Positions 1 through 6,283 of a stretch of DNA of 7,863 bases are shown here, piece by piece. The stretch lies in assembly GCA_937897665.1 (NCBI GenBank), contig CALCPB010000797.1, forward strand, positions 1 to 7,863, read 5' to 3'. Source of the stretch: an uncultured Halomicronema sp. (lineage in GTDB: Bacteria > Cyanobacteriota > Cyanobacteriia > Phormidesmidales > Phormidesmidaceae). Both the position numbers and the translations under genes were made by a program. Within the stretch, counting starts at the first letter, position 1. Each line of letters opens with the position of its first letter. The notes beneath the pieces were generated by a model. The model was not told the DNA's origin and made no database searches. It saw nothing but the letters and a program-made list of their open reading frames with translations.

Positions 1-24
1 TTGCCCCTCTAAGCAAATTACCCG

Positions 25-879
25 TTAGTAACGGCTGCCATAATCTGGAGCCGGTCGGTCAGACTCACCATTATTTGGATAGTTGACGGGGCGATAGTCA
101 ACATAGCTGTCGTCACCATTGCCGTTAGAGCTGGGATACGAAGTCGGCTCAGTGGGGGAATGGCTGCTATAGCCGCTATATGCGTCTGATGACTCGGAGT
201 AGCTGTCAGAATTAGCCGCGTAGCCTGAGGCGGACTCATCCCATCCACGATTGGGTAAGTCAGCACCATAACGGCCATCGCTGGACTTGGGGCGGCGGCG
301 GCGAATGCGATCGCTGCTGGGCTTCAATCGCTCAACCGGTCGATCAGCGCTCGGGGCTGATCGGTCATATTGCCCTCGGGCATCGCTATAAGGGTCGCCA
401 TAGCCGCCATCGTAATAGTCTGAGCGGCGTGGCGTCGGCTCTTCGCGGCCCCCAATCATGCGCCGATCTTCAGGGAAACGGGGGCGATAAGGCCCGTCAT
501 TATCAATTTCAGCCCGCACGTTCATGCGCTCTTGATCGCTACGATATTCCGGTTTCCGGCTGGGGCGATAATACTCTCCCCGAGCGGGCGCCTCATTAGC
601 GGCTTGGGCAACGTAGCCGCCTTTAGGCGATCGCGAATAGATATTCTCAATGGTGATGGCAATGAGCATGCCAGCCATCAACAGCTGCTGAAAAGAGGCA
701 AGCAGTTCCATGTTTAAATGGCCGAGCAAAAAGACACCCGAAATCAACCACAGTACGGCATAGACTTTATCCGAATCGCGCCCGTAACCCGGCTTGAGTT
801 TATCTAAAAAGAACAGTGCAACCCCTCCGAGGATCAAGACAATACCAATTAGGAGTGGAACTGGCGTACCGAAATTCAC
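25..879 (-). CDS. ycf66: Ycf66 family membrane protein with long disordered tail
   Basis: A 284-residue protein whose N-terminal ~82 residues match the Ycf66 family, known from cyanobacteria and some chloroplasts and of unsettled function. Hydrophobic segments lie at about residues 7-25, 38-55 and 62-80, so it is probably anchored in a membrane (thylakoid location is inference). Residues ~83-284 are a low-complexity, probably disordered tail rich in Tyr, Arg, Ser, Asp and Gly, with a basic stretch at 191-198. The start is GTG at 877-879: AGAGGAA (886-892) lies six bases upstream, and translation begins MNFG, as is usual for the family. It lies downstream of psbX on the same strand, a gene order I recall from other cyanobacteria. 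The family assignment is secure from the N-terminus; the tail is only described. Confidence 0.9.
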   Translation of the reverse strand: MNFGTPVPLLIGIVLILGGVALFFLDKLKPGYGRDSDKVYAVLWLISGVFLLGHLNMELLASFQQLLMAGMLIAITIENIYSRSPKGGYVAQAANEAPARGEYYRPSRKPEYRSDQERMNVRAEIDNDGPYRPRFPEDRRMIGGREEPTPRRSDYYDGGYGDPYSDARGQYDRSAPSADRPVERLKPSSDRIRRRRPKSSDGRYGADLPNRGWDESASGYAANSDSYSESSDAYSGYSSHSPTEPTSYPSSNGNGDDSYVDYRPVNYPNNGESDRPAPDYGSRY

Positions 880-885
880 AGGAAA

Positions 886-892
886 TTCCTCT
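886..892 (-). promoter_or_regulatory. Shine-Dalgarno that fixes the GTG start of ycf66
   Basis: On the minus strand this reads AGAGGAA, six bases before the GTG at 877-879. No ATG lies in frame nearby, so this site supports the unusual start codon. Confidence 0.65.
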
Positions 893-1104
893 CAGAATAG
901 AGACTCAACGAAGGCGATGTGGCTTTGCTCATCAAGGCTGGCCTGCTAACCAGGGGCGTTAAATTGACGGTGACCAGACTCGCTCTGACTCCAAACCGAC
1001 CACTCACAGCTTTACTCGGCTGACAGCAGATTGATGGCATGGTCACATGCTAACGGACTTTTCCGGGCTTTCAAAGGATTTCTCGGCTGTGAGAACATGA
1101 GTCA

Positions 1105-1140
1105 CGCCCCCCTCAAAAGCGGAGAGATGATTTGGGGGCG
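1105..1140. repeat. GC-rich inverted repeat in the psbX-ycf66 spacer
   Basis: CGCCCCC (1105-1111) and GGGGGCG (1134-1140) are perfectly complementary, giving a 7-bp all-GC stem with a 22-base loop. No T run follows on either strand, so a simple terminator is unlikely. It could be a structural element in the ycf66 leader or a chance pairing. Confidence 0.35.
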
Positions 1141-1279
1141 ATGAGCGCTGCCGGTGAAATCTGGACTTCGCGTGGGCTGGCCGCCTTCTATAAATATGCT
1201 CAAGCGAGCTAAACGCTACCGCTAATGACTGGCTTGTCGCCGTCTGACAGGCATTGTGAGATTGCTGCCCACACCATAC

Positions 1280-1314
1280 AAAAAGGAGAAACCCCAATAA
1301 CTGAGCTTCTCCTT
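1280..1314 (-). terminator. Probable intrinsic terminator after psbX
   Basis: Read on the minus strand, AAGGAGAA (1314-1307) pairs perfectly with TTCTCCTT (1290-1283) around a 16-base loop, and the transcript then continues in five T residues (1284-1280, sharing two bases with the stem). It begins 32 bases after the psbX stop codon. The stem is only moderately GC-rich and the loop is long, so termination may be partial, allowing some read-through into ycf66. Confidence 0.5.
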
Positions 1315-1346
1315 CTGCAAAGTTGATCATCTGAACTGGAGACAAA

Positions 1347-1466
1347 TCACTGGCGCTGAATTTTGTCTCTTTGACTAATGAAAACCAAAAATATGGTCGC
1401 TGGAACCACCACGATGATGGTGCCTGCCAAGAGGCTCAACAGAAAGTTGGTCAAAGAAGGTGTCAT
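1347..1466 (-). CDS. psbX: Photosystem II reaction centre subunit PsbX
   Basis: A 39-residue protein starting [15 protein letters not shown] and ending [10 protein letters not shown], which matches cyanobacterial PsbX in length and in both end motifs (MTPSL..F at the start, FIS(Q)xDKI near the end). A single membrane helix covers about residues 9-31. PsbX is a small photosystem II subunit in the thylakoid membrane near cytochrome b559 and has been linked to plastoquinone binding or exchange (family knowledge). The gene is too short for many gene finders. There is no clear Shine-Dalgarno before the ATG at 1464-1466. It lies upstream of ycf66 on the same strand, with a terminator-like hairpin between them. 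The candidate promoter at 1506-1533 is overlapped by a short inverted repeat. Confidence is high because the match runs the whole length of the protein. Confidence 0.92.
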   Translation of the reverse strand: MTPSLTNFLLSLLAGTIIVVVPATIFLVFISQRDKIQRQ

Positions 1467-1496
1467 GATTCGCAGATTTTTAAATAAACCGACTAA

Positions 1497-1513
1497 CGTA
1501 AGTGTATCTTACG
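1497..1513. repeat. Perfect inverted repeat over the candidate psbX -10 box
   Basis: CGTAAG (1497-1502) and CTTACG (1508-1513) form a perfect 6-bp inverted repeat around a 5-base spacer. The candidate psbX -10 hexamer TAAGAT (1506-1511, minus strand) lies inside it. This geometry would suit a repressor operator; alternatively it is a small hairpin in the leader. The inner form is GTA-N9-TAC, one base too long for an NtcA site. Confidence 0.4.
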
Positions 1514-1533
1514 CCTTAACAAGTTTCTGAAAA
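1506..1533 (-). promoter_or_regulatory. psbX: Candidate psbX promoter
   Basis: On the minus strand TTTTCA (1533-1528) and TAAGAT (1511-1506) stand 16 bases apart; each matches four of six consensus positions. The -10 box would lie about 40 bases before the psbX ATG. The AT-rich setting fits, but other pairs are possible. Confidence 0.3.
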
Positions 1534-1710
1534 TATATTGATAGACTGCCTGGTCGGGTTTTCAGCCCTATCTGATCGCGCTCTCAGAGAATACTTGCCG
1601 CGCTAGGGCAATGGCTAGTGGTTGGGGTATCGCCGGATGGAGACAAAACTCGCCTTTCTATATCCTGAAGGCTGATTTCAGGGGCCGTATGCCTTATTGT
1701 TGATAAGCTC

Positions 1711-1738
1711 TTGACAAATATGTGGGTCTCTATAAATT
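1711..1738 (+). promoter_or_regulatory. Candidate promoter of the cyclase gene
   Basis: TTGACA (1711-1716) is a perfect -35 consensus. TAAATT (1733-1738) stands 16 bases further on; an alternative TATAAA (1731-1736) is a better hexamer but only 14 bases away. The cyclase ATG follows about 58 bases after. This is the only perfect -35 I noticed in the region. Confidence 0.5.
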
Positions 1739-1796
1739 GGGGGATGCGCAGGATGCCACTATCTGCTCTGACAAGACAGTGCTCAAGGCAGAATAG

Positions 1797-3407
1797 ATGA
1801 GAAATCTTGTTTGGAAAAACAATGTTGGCCTGCGGGCAGATAACCTCTCCCTAAGCGCGATGAAGGAAACGTGGGTTTTGAGCAATCAGGCAGAGCCACT
1901 AAACACTCATGTGAATGCTAATCGAGCAGGTGATCAGACCCTTCTCTTGATTCATCATGCCTCAGATACTGTGCAGCATTTAACCGAATCTCTTGAGCAC
2001 TTTAATTACCGGGTTGAAGCGCTTTCCCACACTGATATTCAGCCGTCGTTTCTCCAGTCCCATCAAGTCAAACTGGTGTTGCTAGAGGCGCAGCTGTTTA
2101 GCGATGGCGGCTATGAGTTTTGCCACATCCTCAAGCAGGCTCGCAGCAGTCGTGATATTCCGGTCATTGTGTTAGGCGATCGCGACCCGCAACAGGTCGC
2201 CACAGCCTTTGCGGCCGGGGCTGATGACTATATTGGAGCCCCCTTTGCGATACCTGAATTGGTGGCCCGAGTGCAGGCTCGGTTGAGTGGCTATCAGCGT
2301 CGTCAACAGTTGAGCCAACAAAACCAACTGCTGCTAGATGAAGTCCGCGAGCGCAAGCAAACGGAAGATGCTTTGCGGCAGACCGAAGATAAATATCGCC
2401 GCATTTTTGAGAATGCCACCGAAGGCATTTTTCAAAGCAGCATTGCGGGTACGTATATCAGCGTGAATCCGGCTCTGGCGCAGATCTATGGCTATGAATC
2501 GCCAGAAGACTTGGTCGAAAATCTCACCGATATTGGCGCTTCATTGTATGTGCAGCCCAAACGACGAGATGAGCTGGTGGTCTATCTACAGCAGTTCGAG
2601 AAAATTGTCGGGGCAGAGTCAGAAATCTTTCGTAAAGACGGCAGCAAAATCTGGATTAGCGAGACGATTCGCAAAGTGTATGACGAGGACGATCAGTTTT
2701 CCTATTACGAAGGCATCGTGCACGATATTACCGAGCGGCGCAGTATGGAAATGGAGCTGCGACAGCAGCGGAAACAAGCCGATCGCCTCTTGGTGAATAT
2801 CCTGCCTTATCAGATTGCCCAACGCTTACAAACTGGCCCCCGCACTATCGCCGAAAGTTTTGATGAGGTCACAGTTCTGTTCGCCGATTTGGTGCAATTT
2901 ACGGCGGCATCAAACGCGATGGAACCGAAAGAACTGGTCGACCTCCTGAATCAGGTCTTTTCGACCTTCGATCGCTTGGCTGAGCAACACGGCTTAGAAA
3001 AGATCAAAACCATTGGCGATGCCTATATGGCGGCGGCCGGGTTGCCCTTACCCCGCCCTGATCATATTGATGTTGTTGCCCACATGGCGCTGGATATGCA
3101 AAAGGCGATCGCCGATTTCACGCGCCCGGATGGCACGCCCTTTCAGCTCAGAATTGGCATCAGCACGGGGCCGGTGATTGCGGGCGTGATTGGCATGCGC
3201 AAGTTTGCCTATGACCTGTGGGGCGACACGGTGAATTTGGCGAGCCGTATGGAAACGACGGGCGCGGCTGAACGCATTCAAGTGACACCCGAGATTTACG
3301 AACGCCTGCATCATCGCTATAACTTTGAAGCTCGCGGGGGCGGCGTGTTTGTGAAAGGTCGAGGCCAAATGGATAGCTATTGGCTGACGGGCCGCAAACA
3401 TCGCTGA
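1797..3407 (+). CDS. Class III adenylate cyclase with degenerate receiver and PAS domain
   Basis: A 536-residue soluble signalling enzyme predicted to make cAMP from ATP. Layout: N-terminal extension 1-46; receiver-like domain ~47-163; coiled-coil linker ~164-198; PAS with trailing PAC motif ~199-316; transducer helix with LLVNILPYQIAQRL (331-344); class III cyclase domain ~355-531. Metal-binding Asp364 (FADLVQFT) and Asp408 (GDAYM) are present, 44 residues apart as in mammalian enzymes. Lys404 and Asp473 are the pair that selects adenine; Asn480, Arg484 and Lys520 fit the other catalytic positions, so the enzyme should be active as a homodimer. The receiver lacks its phosphorylation residues: His53-His54 stand where the acidic pair belongs, Glu97 at the phospho-acceptor Asp, and Ala148 at the conserved Lys. 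There is no membrane segment. The start at 1797 has AAGG eight bases upstream; an in-frame ATG at 1860 is a weaker alternative. A dihydrouridine synthase gene follows after 42 bases. Confidence 0.92.
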   Translation: MRNLVWKNNVGLRADNLSLSAMKETWVLSNQAEPLNTHVNANRAGDQTLLLIHHASDTVQHLTESLEHFNYRVEALSHTDIQPSFLQSHQVKLVLLEAQLFSDGGYEFCHILKQARSSRDIPVIVLGDRDPQQVATAFAAGADDYIGAPFAIPELVARVQARLSGYQRRQQLSQQNQLLLDEVRERKQTEDALRQTEDKYRRIFENATEGIFQSSIAGTYISVNPALAQIYGYESPEDLVENLTDIGASLYVQPKRRDELVVYLQQFEKIVGAESEIFRKDGSKIWISETIRKVYDEDDQFSYYEGIVHDITERRSMEMELRQQRKQADRLLVNILPYQIAQRLQTGPRTIAESFDEVTVLFADLVQFTAASNAMEPKELVDLLNQVFSTFDRLAEQHGLEKIKTIGDAYMAAAGLPLPRPDHIDVVAHMALDMQKAIADFTRPDGTPFQLRIGISTGPVIAGVIGMRKFAYDLWGDTVNLASRMETTGAAERIQVTPEIYERLHHRYNFEARGGGVFVKGRGQMDSYWLTGRKHR

Positions 3408-3449
3408 TGACCTCTGTCATACTGGTAAGGCTCTGTTGGCACTCCGGTT

Positions 3450-4544
3450 ATGGTTCGGCTTTCTGCAGCGCTCCGTCAAAAACTATCTACGCCTTTAGAG
3501 ATTGGCCCAGTGGCGGTCAATAGTCGCGTATTACAGTCGCCGCTCTCTGGGGTGACGGATAAGGTCTTTCGGCGGTTGGTGCGGCGCTATGCCCCCACCT
3601 CAATGATGTATACCGAAATGGTGCACGCGGCGGGAGTCTGCCACGTGGATACGCTGCCTCAAATTATGGAGGTTGACCCTGACGAGCATCCCATCAGCAT
3701 TCAGCTATTTGATTGTCGTCCCGACTTTTTGGCCGATGCGGCCCAGCGTGCTGTCGCTGAGGGGGCAGATACCATTGATATCAATATGGGGTGCCCGGTC
3801 AACAAAATCACCCGCAAAGGGGGCGGCTCGTCTTTGCTCAAAGATCCTGATATGGCCGTGATGCTGGCCCGCACGTTAGTTGAGGCCGTGAGCGTTCCCG
3901 TTTCGGTTAAAACGCGTATTGGCTGGGATGACGATCAGATCAATGCGGTAGATTTTGCTCGTCGTTTGGAAGATACCGGGATTCAAATGCTGACGCTGCA
4001 TGGTCGTACCCGCGCCCAGGGTTATAACGGCCCGGCTCGCTGGGATTGGATTGGCCGGGTCAAGGCCGCGTTGTCGATTCCGGTGATTGCAAACGGCGAT
4101 ATTGACTCTGTCGAATCGGCAGTGCGGTGTCTTGAGCAAACGCAAGCCGATGGGGTGATGTGCTCTCGGGGCACGCTCGGCTATCCGTTTTTGGTGGGCG
4201 AGATTGATTACTATCTCAAAACGGGCGATCGCCTACCTGCCCCCACCGCCATTGACCGGTTGCTGTGTGCTCAAGAGCACTTGCGGCTGATTGCTGATTA
4301 CAAAGGCTATCGCGGTATTTGCCAAGCTCGCAAACACATGACTTGGTATGTCAAAGGCTTTGCGGGTGCCGCCACTTTACGCGAAGCACTCTGTCGCATT
4401 GAGTCTGTTGAACAGGGCGAACATTATCTGCAGGGCGCGATCGCTGACCTCGAATCACAGGGTGAAACCGCTTGCCTTTGGTCGCTCGCTATTCCTGGGC
4501 AAGCCACCCCGCCGCCCGCCGATGGGCAACCGATTCTCACATAA
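3450..4544 (+). CDS. dusB: tRNA-dihydrouridine synthase, DusB type
   Basis: A 364-residue FMN-dependent enzyme that reduces uridine to dihydrouridine in the tRNA D-loop region, using NADPH (family knowledge). It is a TIM barrel with a C-terminal helical domain. Seen here: SPLSGVTD (30-37) in the FMN-binding start of the barrel; INMGCP (111-116) with catalytic Cys115; Lys154 in VKTRIGW; HGRTRAQGY (184-192); NGD (215-217); SRGTLGYPFL (239-248) near the FMN phosphate; and ARKHMTWYVKGF (293-304), typical of the DusB C-terminal domain. The last ~25 residues are Pro-rich and probably not conserved. The ATG has no clear Shine-Dalgarno, and the next in-frame ATGs (codons 52-53) would delete the FMN site, so this start is preferred. 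The 42-base gap to the cyclase gene holds no terminator, so the two may share a transcript. DusB versus another Dus subgroup is less certain than the family. Confidence 0.92.
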   Translation: MVRLSAALRQKLSTPLEIGPVAVNSRVLQSPLSGVTDKVFRRLVRRYAPTSMMYTEMVHAAGVCHVDTLPQIMEVDPDEHPISIQLFDCRPDFLADAAQRAVAEGADTIDINMGCPVNKITRKGGGSSLLKDPDMAVMLARTLVEAVSVPVSVKTRIGWDDDQINAVDFARRLEDTGIQMLTLHGRTRAQGYNGPARWDWIGRVKAALSIPVIANGDIDSVESAVRCLEQTQADGVMCSRGTLGYPFLVGEIDYYLKTGDRLPAPTAIDRLLCAQEHLRLIADYKGYRGICQARKHMTWYVKGFAGAATLREALCRIESVEQGEHYLQGAIADLESQGETACLWSLAIPGQATPPPADGQPILT

Positions 4545-4556
4545 GTTAACGCCGCC

Positions 4557-4577
4557 CCGGTAGGCGACCGGTTTTTT
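4557..4577 (+). terminator. Intrinsic terminator after the Dus gene
   Basis: CCGGT (4557-4561) pairs with ACCGG (4567-4571) around a 5-base loop, followed at once by six T residues (4572-4577). It lies 12 bases after the stop codon. The stem is short but GC-rich and the T run is clean. Confidence 0.6.
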
Positions 4578-4583
4578 GGCTAC

Positions 4584-4616
4584 CATGATCGGTAACCTTG
4601 CCTCGGCATGATCGGT
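4584..4616 (+). repeat. 10-bp direct repeat upstream of the DUF3318 gene
   Basis: CATGATCGGT occurs at 4584-4593 and again at 4607-4616, a period of 23 bases, about two helical turns. A weak -10-like TAAACT lies just downstream (4626-4631) without a good -35 box, so the repeats sit where an activator would bind. Function is inference. Confidence 0.4.
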
Positions 4617-4662
4617 TTGGTCATGTAAACTCTGAGGTAACTTGAGTGTCATTTGAGTGTTC

Positions 4663-5319
4663 ATGACGTCCTACGCAACATCCACTGCCAGAGCCGATAT
4701 GGGAGAGCTACGCCGCCTTCGAAGTTTACTACCGCCAGAACTTCAGAGTTGGGTGACGGTCGAAGCGGCCACCGACGTCTCCCCACCCCTCGTCACCAGT
4801 GAAGAACTGGGGAAAGACCAAGTCGAAATCCAGATCGATCTGGCGAAGTGGGAAGGGTTAGCGCTTGACCAGCGTAATCTTCTCTTTTGGCATGAGGTGG
4901 GTCGGATTCAAAATGACACCATTCCCCGTGACGGCTGGGAAATGGCCGCCCTGGCCATCGGTCTGGGGGGCGCGATTGGTGAACTCTGGGTACAAGATGG
5001 ACTGTTGCTGATGTTGGCGTTGGCGCTCTGCAGCTTCTCAGGATGGCGGCTGTATAAGCGCAATAACCCTATCAAAGCCTTAGAAGAGTCGATTGAGGCG
5101 GACGAGCGGGCGATCGCGATTGCGACGCGATTTGGCTACACCTTGCCTAACGCCTATAAGAGTCTGGGCAGCGCCTTGAAAACGCTGATTGAACAGACGC
5201 CCAAAAAGCGTAAGCGCGACCAGTACATCAAACGCTTAGATGCTCTGAAGAAGAGTGCGGCCAAAGCTAAGGAGCGCGCTCGGGCTTCCACTGGGTCAGA
5301 CACTCGTCCCGCCTATTAA
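4663..5319 (+). CDS. DUF3318 family membrane protein (pseudo-M48 protease-like)
   Basis: A 218-residue protein from the ATG, matching the cyanobacterial DUF3318 family along its length (start MTSYATSTARADM.ELRRL, later WHEVGRIQ and FGYTLPNAYKSLGSALKTL). Its function is not known to me. An amphipathic N-terminal part (1-70) leads to HEVGR (77-81). A hydrophobic stretch (~94-128) could form two short helices or a hairpin in the membrane. Then come an acidic-basic helix with EADERA (145-150) and a Lys/Arg-rich C-terminus (181-206). The order HExx[R], membrane hairpin, xxxAD recalls M48 peptidases with the second zinc His replaced by Arg (see findings). A GTG at 4657 in the same frame would add two residues; the ATG at 4663 is chosen because family members begin MTSYAT. 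The Shine-Dalgarno is weak. The gene is framed by terminators on both sides, so it is probably transcribed alone. Confidence 0.88.
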   Translation: MTSYATSTARADMGELRRLRSLLPPELQSWVTVEAATDVSPPLVTSEELGKDQVEIQIDLAKWEGLALDQRNLLFWHEVGRIQNDTIPRDGWEMAALAIGLGGAIGELWVQDGLLLMLALALCSFSGWRLYKRNNPIKALEESIEADERAIAIATRFGYTLPNAYKSLGSALKTLIEQTPKKRKRDQYIKRLDALKKSAAKAKERARASTGSDTRPAY

Positions 5320-5350
5320 TTCAAACTCACATGCCATCATCTTGACTGCC

Positions 5351-5390
5351 AAGGGTCGCAGGGTTTAGTTACCCTGCGGCCCTTAATTTT
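5351..5390 (+). terminator. Strong intrinsic terminator after the DUF3318 gene
   Basis: A 14-bp stem (5351-5364 with 5371-5384) containing a single G-U pair, a 6-base loop TTAGTT, then AATTTT. It begins 31 bases after the stop codon and is the strongest hairpin I found in the window. Confidence 0.85.
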
Positions 5391-5757
5391 GGCTAGAGCT
5401 AGGAAGTTTGGTCGCATGCACGTTATGGAGTTTGATCCGTGGGGGATCGCGAATCTGTAGCGCTATTTTGCAGAATTGGTATAGCGAGCCGCAGTCAGGT
5501 TTGGACACTTTTAATCGTCGGATCGCTGGCGGTAAGACCCTTCCCTGCACCTTGAACCCTGCACATTTCTACCTTCTGCTATATAAACCAGCCGATCGAT
5601 TTGCCCGGATTGTAATCCCCCTGTTCGGCGAGCGAATTCCCGATGCCATCGTGAAAACGCTGATGCCTTGAGGGCAAGCGGGGCAGATTTTGGTGCTCTT
5701 TTCAAGCATTGGGAGCCGATAGCGCTTGCTCTTGTGCGGCATGAGAACCGTGAGGCG
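5391..5757. other. Spacer with no recognisable gene
   Basis: About 370 bases between the DUF3318 terminator and the end of the convergent DUF1993 gene. An 87-codon plus-strand frame (5408-5671, TTG start) and a 64-codon minus-strand frame (5511-5705) are open, but neither has a ribosome binding site or a translation I recognise. I see no tRNA-like fold and no T-tailed hairpin for the DUF1993 gene on the minus strand. It could be decayed coding sequence, but nothing identifies a parent. Confidence 0.5.
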
Positions 5758-6270
5758 TCATGCCTGCTTGAGCAATGGGACTAAATGCATCATGTAATCG
5801 CGTTTGCCAATTGGCACACCCGCCATGCGCAGAATGTCATAAGCCGTGACCAGATGAAAATAGAAGTTGGGCATTAGAAATTCATCGACATAGGCGCTAC
5901 CCAACAGCTCAAAATAAAGGCTCTGACCAAGCTCAACCCGCGTCATCTGAGTCAGCTTCTCGTCTGCGGCATTAATCTCTGCCAGGAGGGCCTGTGTATT
6001 CGTGATGTGCTTGTATGCTTGAGCGATCGCTGTGACCTCTGGGTCGAGATTATCCGCGGGTTTACCGTCACACCACAAAGCAAAGTTACGGGGTTGGTTG
6101 CAGGTAAAAACAATCTGCGTCCCCAAAGGGAGCATATCAGCGGCAATACGCTTCTGGAGAAATAACTCACTGTCATTGAAATGGGTCTGAGCCGTCTTTA
6201 AAAGATGCTCAAGTGTTGTCAAGCGGTTTTGGAAAAGGGTTTGGATTGAATCGATCTTTTGATTGGGCAT
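5758..6270 (-). CDS. DUF1993 family protein
   Basis: A 170-residue soluble protein matching the DUF1993 family in length and landmarks: the RIAADMLPLGTQ segment (41-52) near the N-terminal third, and the C-terminal signature PNFYFHLVTAYDILR (134-148) followed by AGVPIGKRDY (150-159). Members are thought to fold as a DinB-like four-helix bundle; no reaction is established that I know of. The ATG at 6268-6270 has AAGGGG (6278-6283) seven bases upstream, a good ribosome binding site. It stands alone, convergent with the DUF3318 gene and divergent from rps1b, with long non-coding DNA on both sides, so neighbours give no hint of its role. It carries a HIP1 octamer at 6023, so it looks at home in this genome. 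The family call is confident; the function is unknown. Confidence 0.88.
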   Translation of the reverse strand: MPNQKIDSIQTLFQNRLTTLEHLLKTAQTHFNDSELFLQKRIAADMLPLGTQIVFTCNQPRNFALWCDGKPADNLDPEVTAIAQAYKHITNTQALLAEINAADEKLTQMTRVELGQSLYFELLGSAYVDEFLMPNFYFHLVTAYDILRMAGVPIGKRDYMMHLVPLLKQA

Positions 6271-6277
6271 TTCGTTT

Positions 6278-6283
6278 CCCCTT
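6278..6283 (-). promoter_or_regulatory. Ribosome binding site of the DUF1993 gene
   Basis: Reads AAGGGG on the minus strand, seven bases before the ATG, and supports that start. Confidence 0.6.

Larger units (their letters stand above)
880..1346. other. Non-coding spacer between psbX and ycf66
   Basis: A 467-base stretch without a gene I can support. An open frame of 100 codons on the minus strand (1043-1345) begins with TTG right after the psbX stop, but its translation looks like no known family and it runs straight through the terminator-like hairpin at 1280-1314. The stretch also holds the GC-rich inverted repeat at 1105-1140 and the ycf66 ribosome binding site at its left end. It may act as a long leader for ycf66 if transcripts read through from psbX, or hold a separate ycf66 promoter; I found no convincing -35/-10 pair. 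Confidence 0.5.
1467..1796. other. Divergent promoter region between psbX and the cyclase gene
   Basis: This 330-base region separates divergently transcribed genes and holds no coding frame I can support. It contains a candidate psbX promoter with an inverted repeat (1497-1533), an imperfect hairpin with arms CCTGAA (1664-1669) and TTCAGG (1677-1682), and a candidate cyclase promoter (1711-1738). I see no NtcA site of the GTAN8TAC form and no CRP-type TGTGAN6TCACA site. Confidence 0.6.

Noticed and set aside
1043..1345. 100-codon minus-strand frame directly after psbX
   Set aside because: It has a TTG start without a ribosome binding site, runs through a terminator-like hairpin and has no recognisable sequence. 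It is probably chance.
1497..1513. NtcA binding site
   Set aside because: The palindrome is GTA-N9-TAC; NtcA requires GTA-N8-TAC.
1797..3407. Guanylate rather than adenylate cyclase
   Set aside because: Lys404 and Asp473 occupy the adenine-selecting positions; guanylate cyclases usually carry Glu and Cys or similar there.
4657..4662. GTG at 4657 as the start of the DUF3318 gene
   Set aside because: It adds only Met-Phe before the conserved MTSYAT start and has no better ribosome binding site.
5351..5384. Strong inverted repeat considered as a mobile-element end or REP-type repeat
   Set aside because: It directly follows a stop codon, has a 6-base loop and a T-rich tail, and no second copy occurs in the window. 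A terminator explains it fully.
5408..5671. 87-codon plus-strand frame in the spacer before the DUF1993 gene
   Set aside because: It has a TTG start, no Shine-Dalgarno, no family resemblance, and lies just after a strong terminator without a promoter I can identify.
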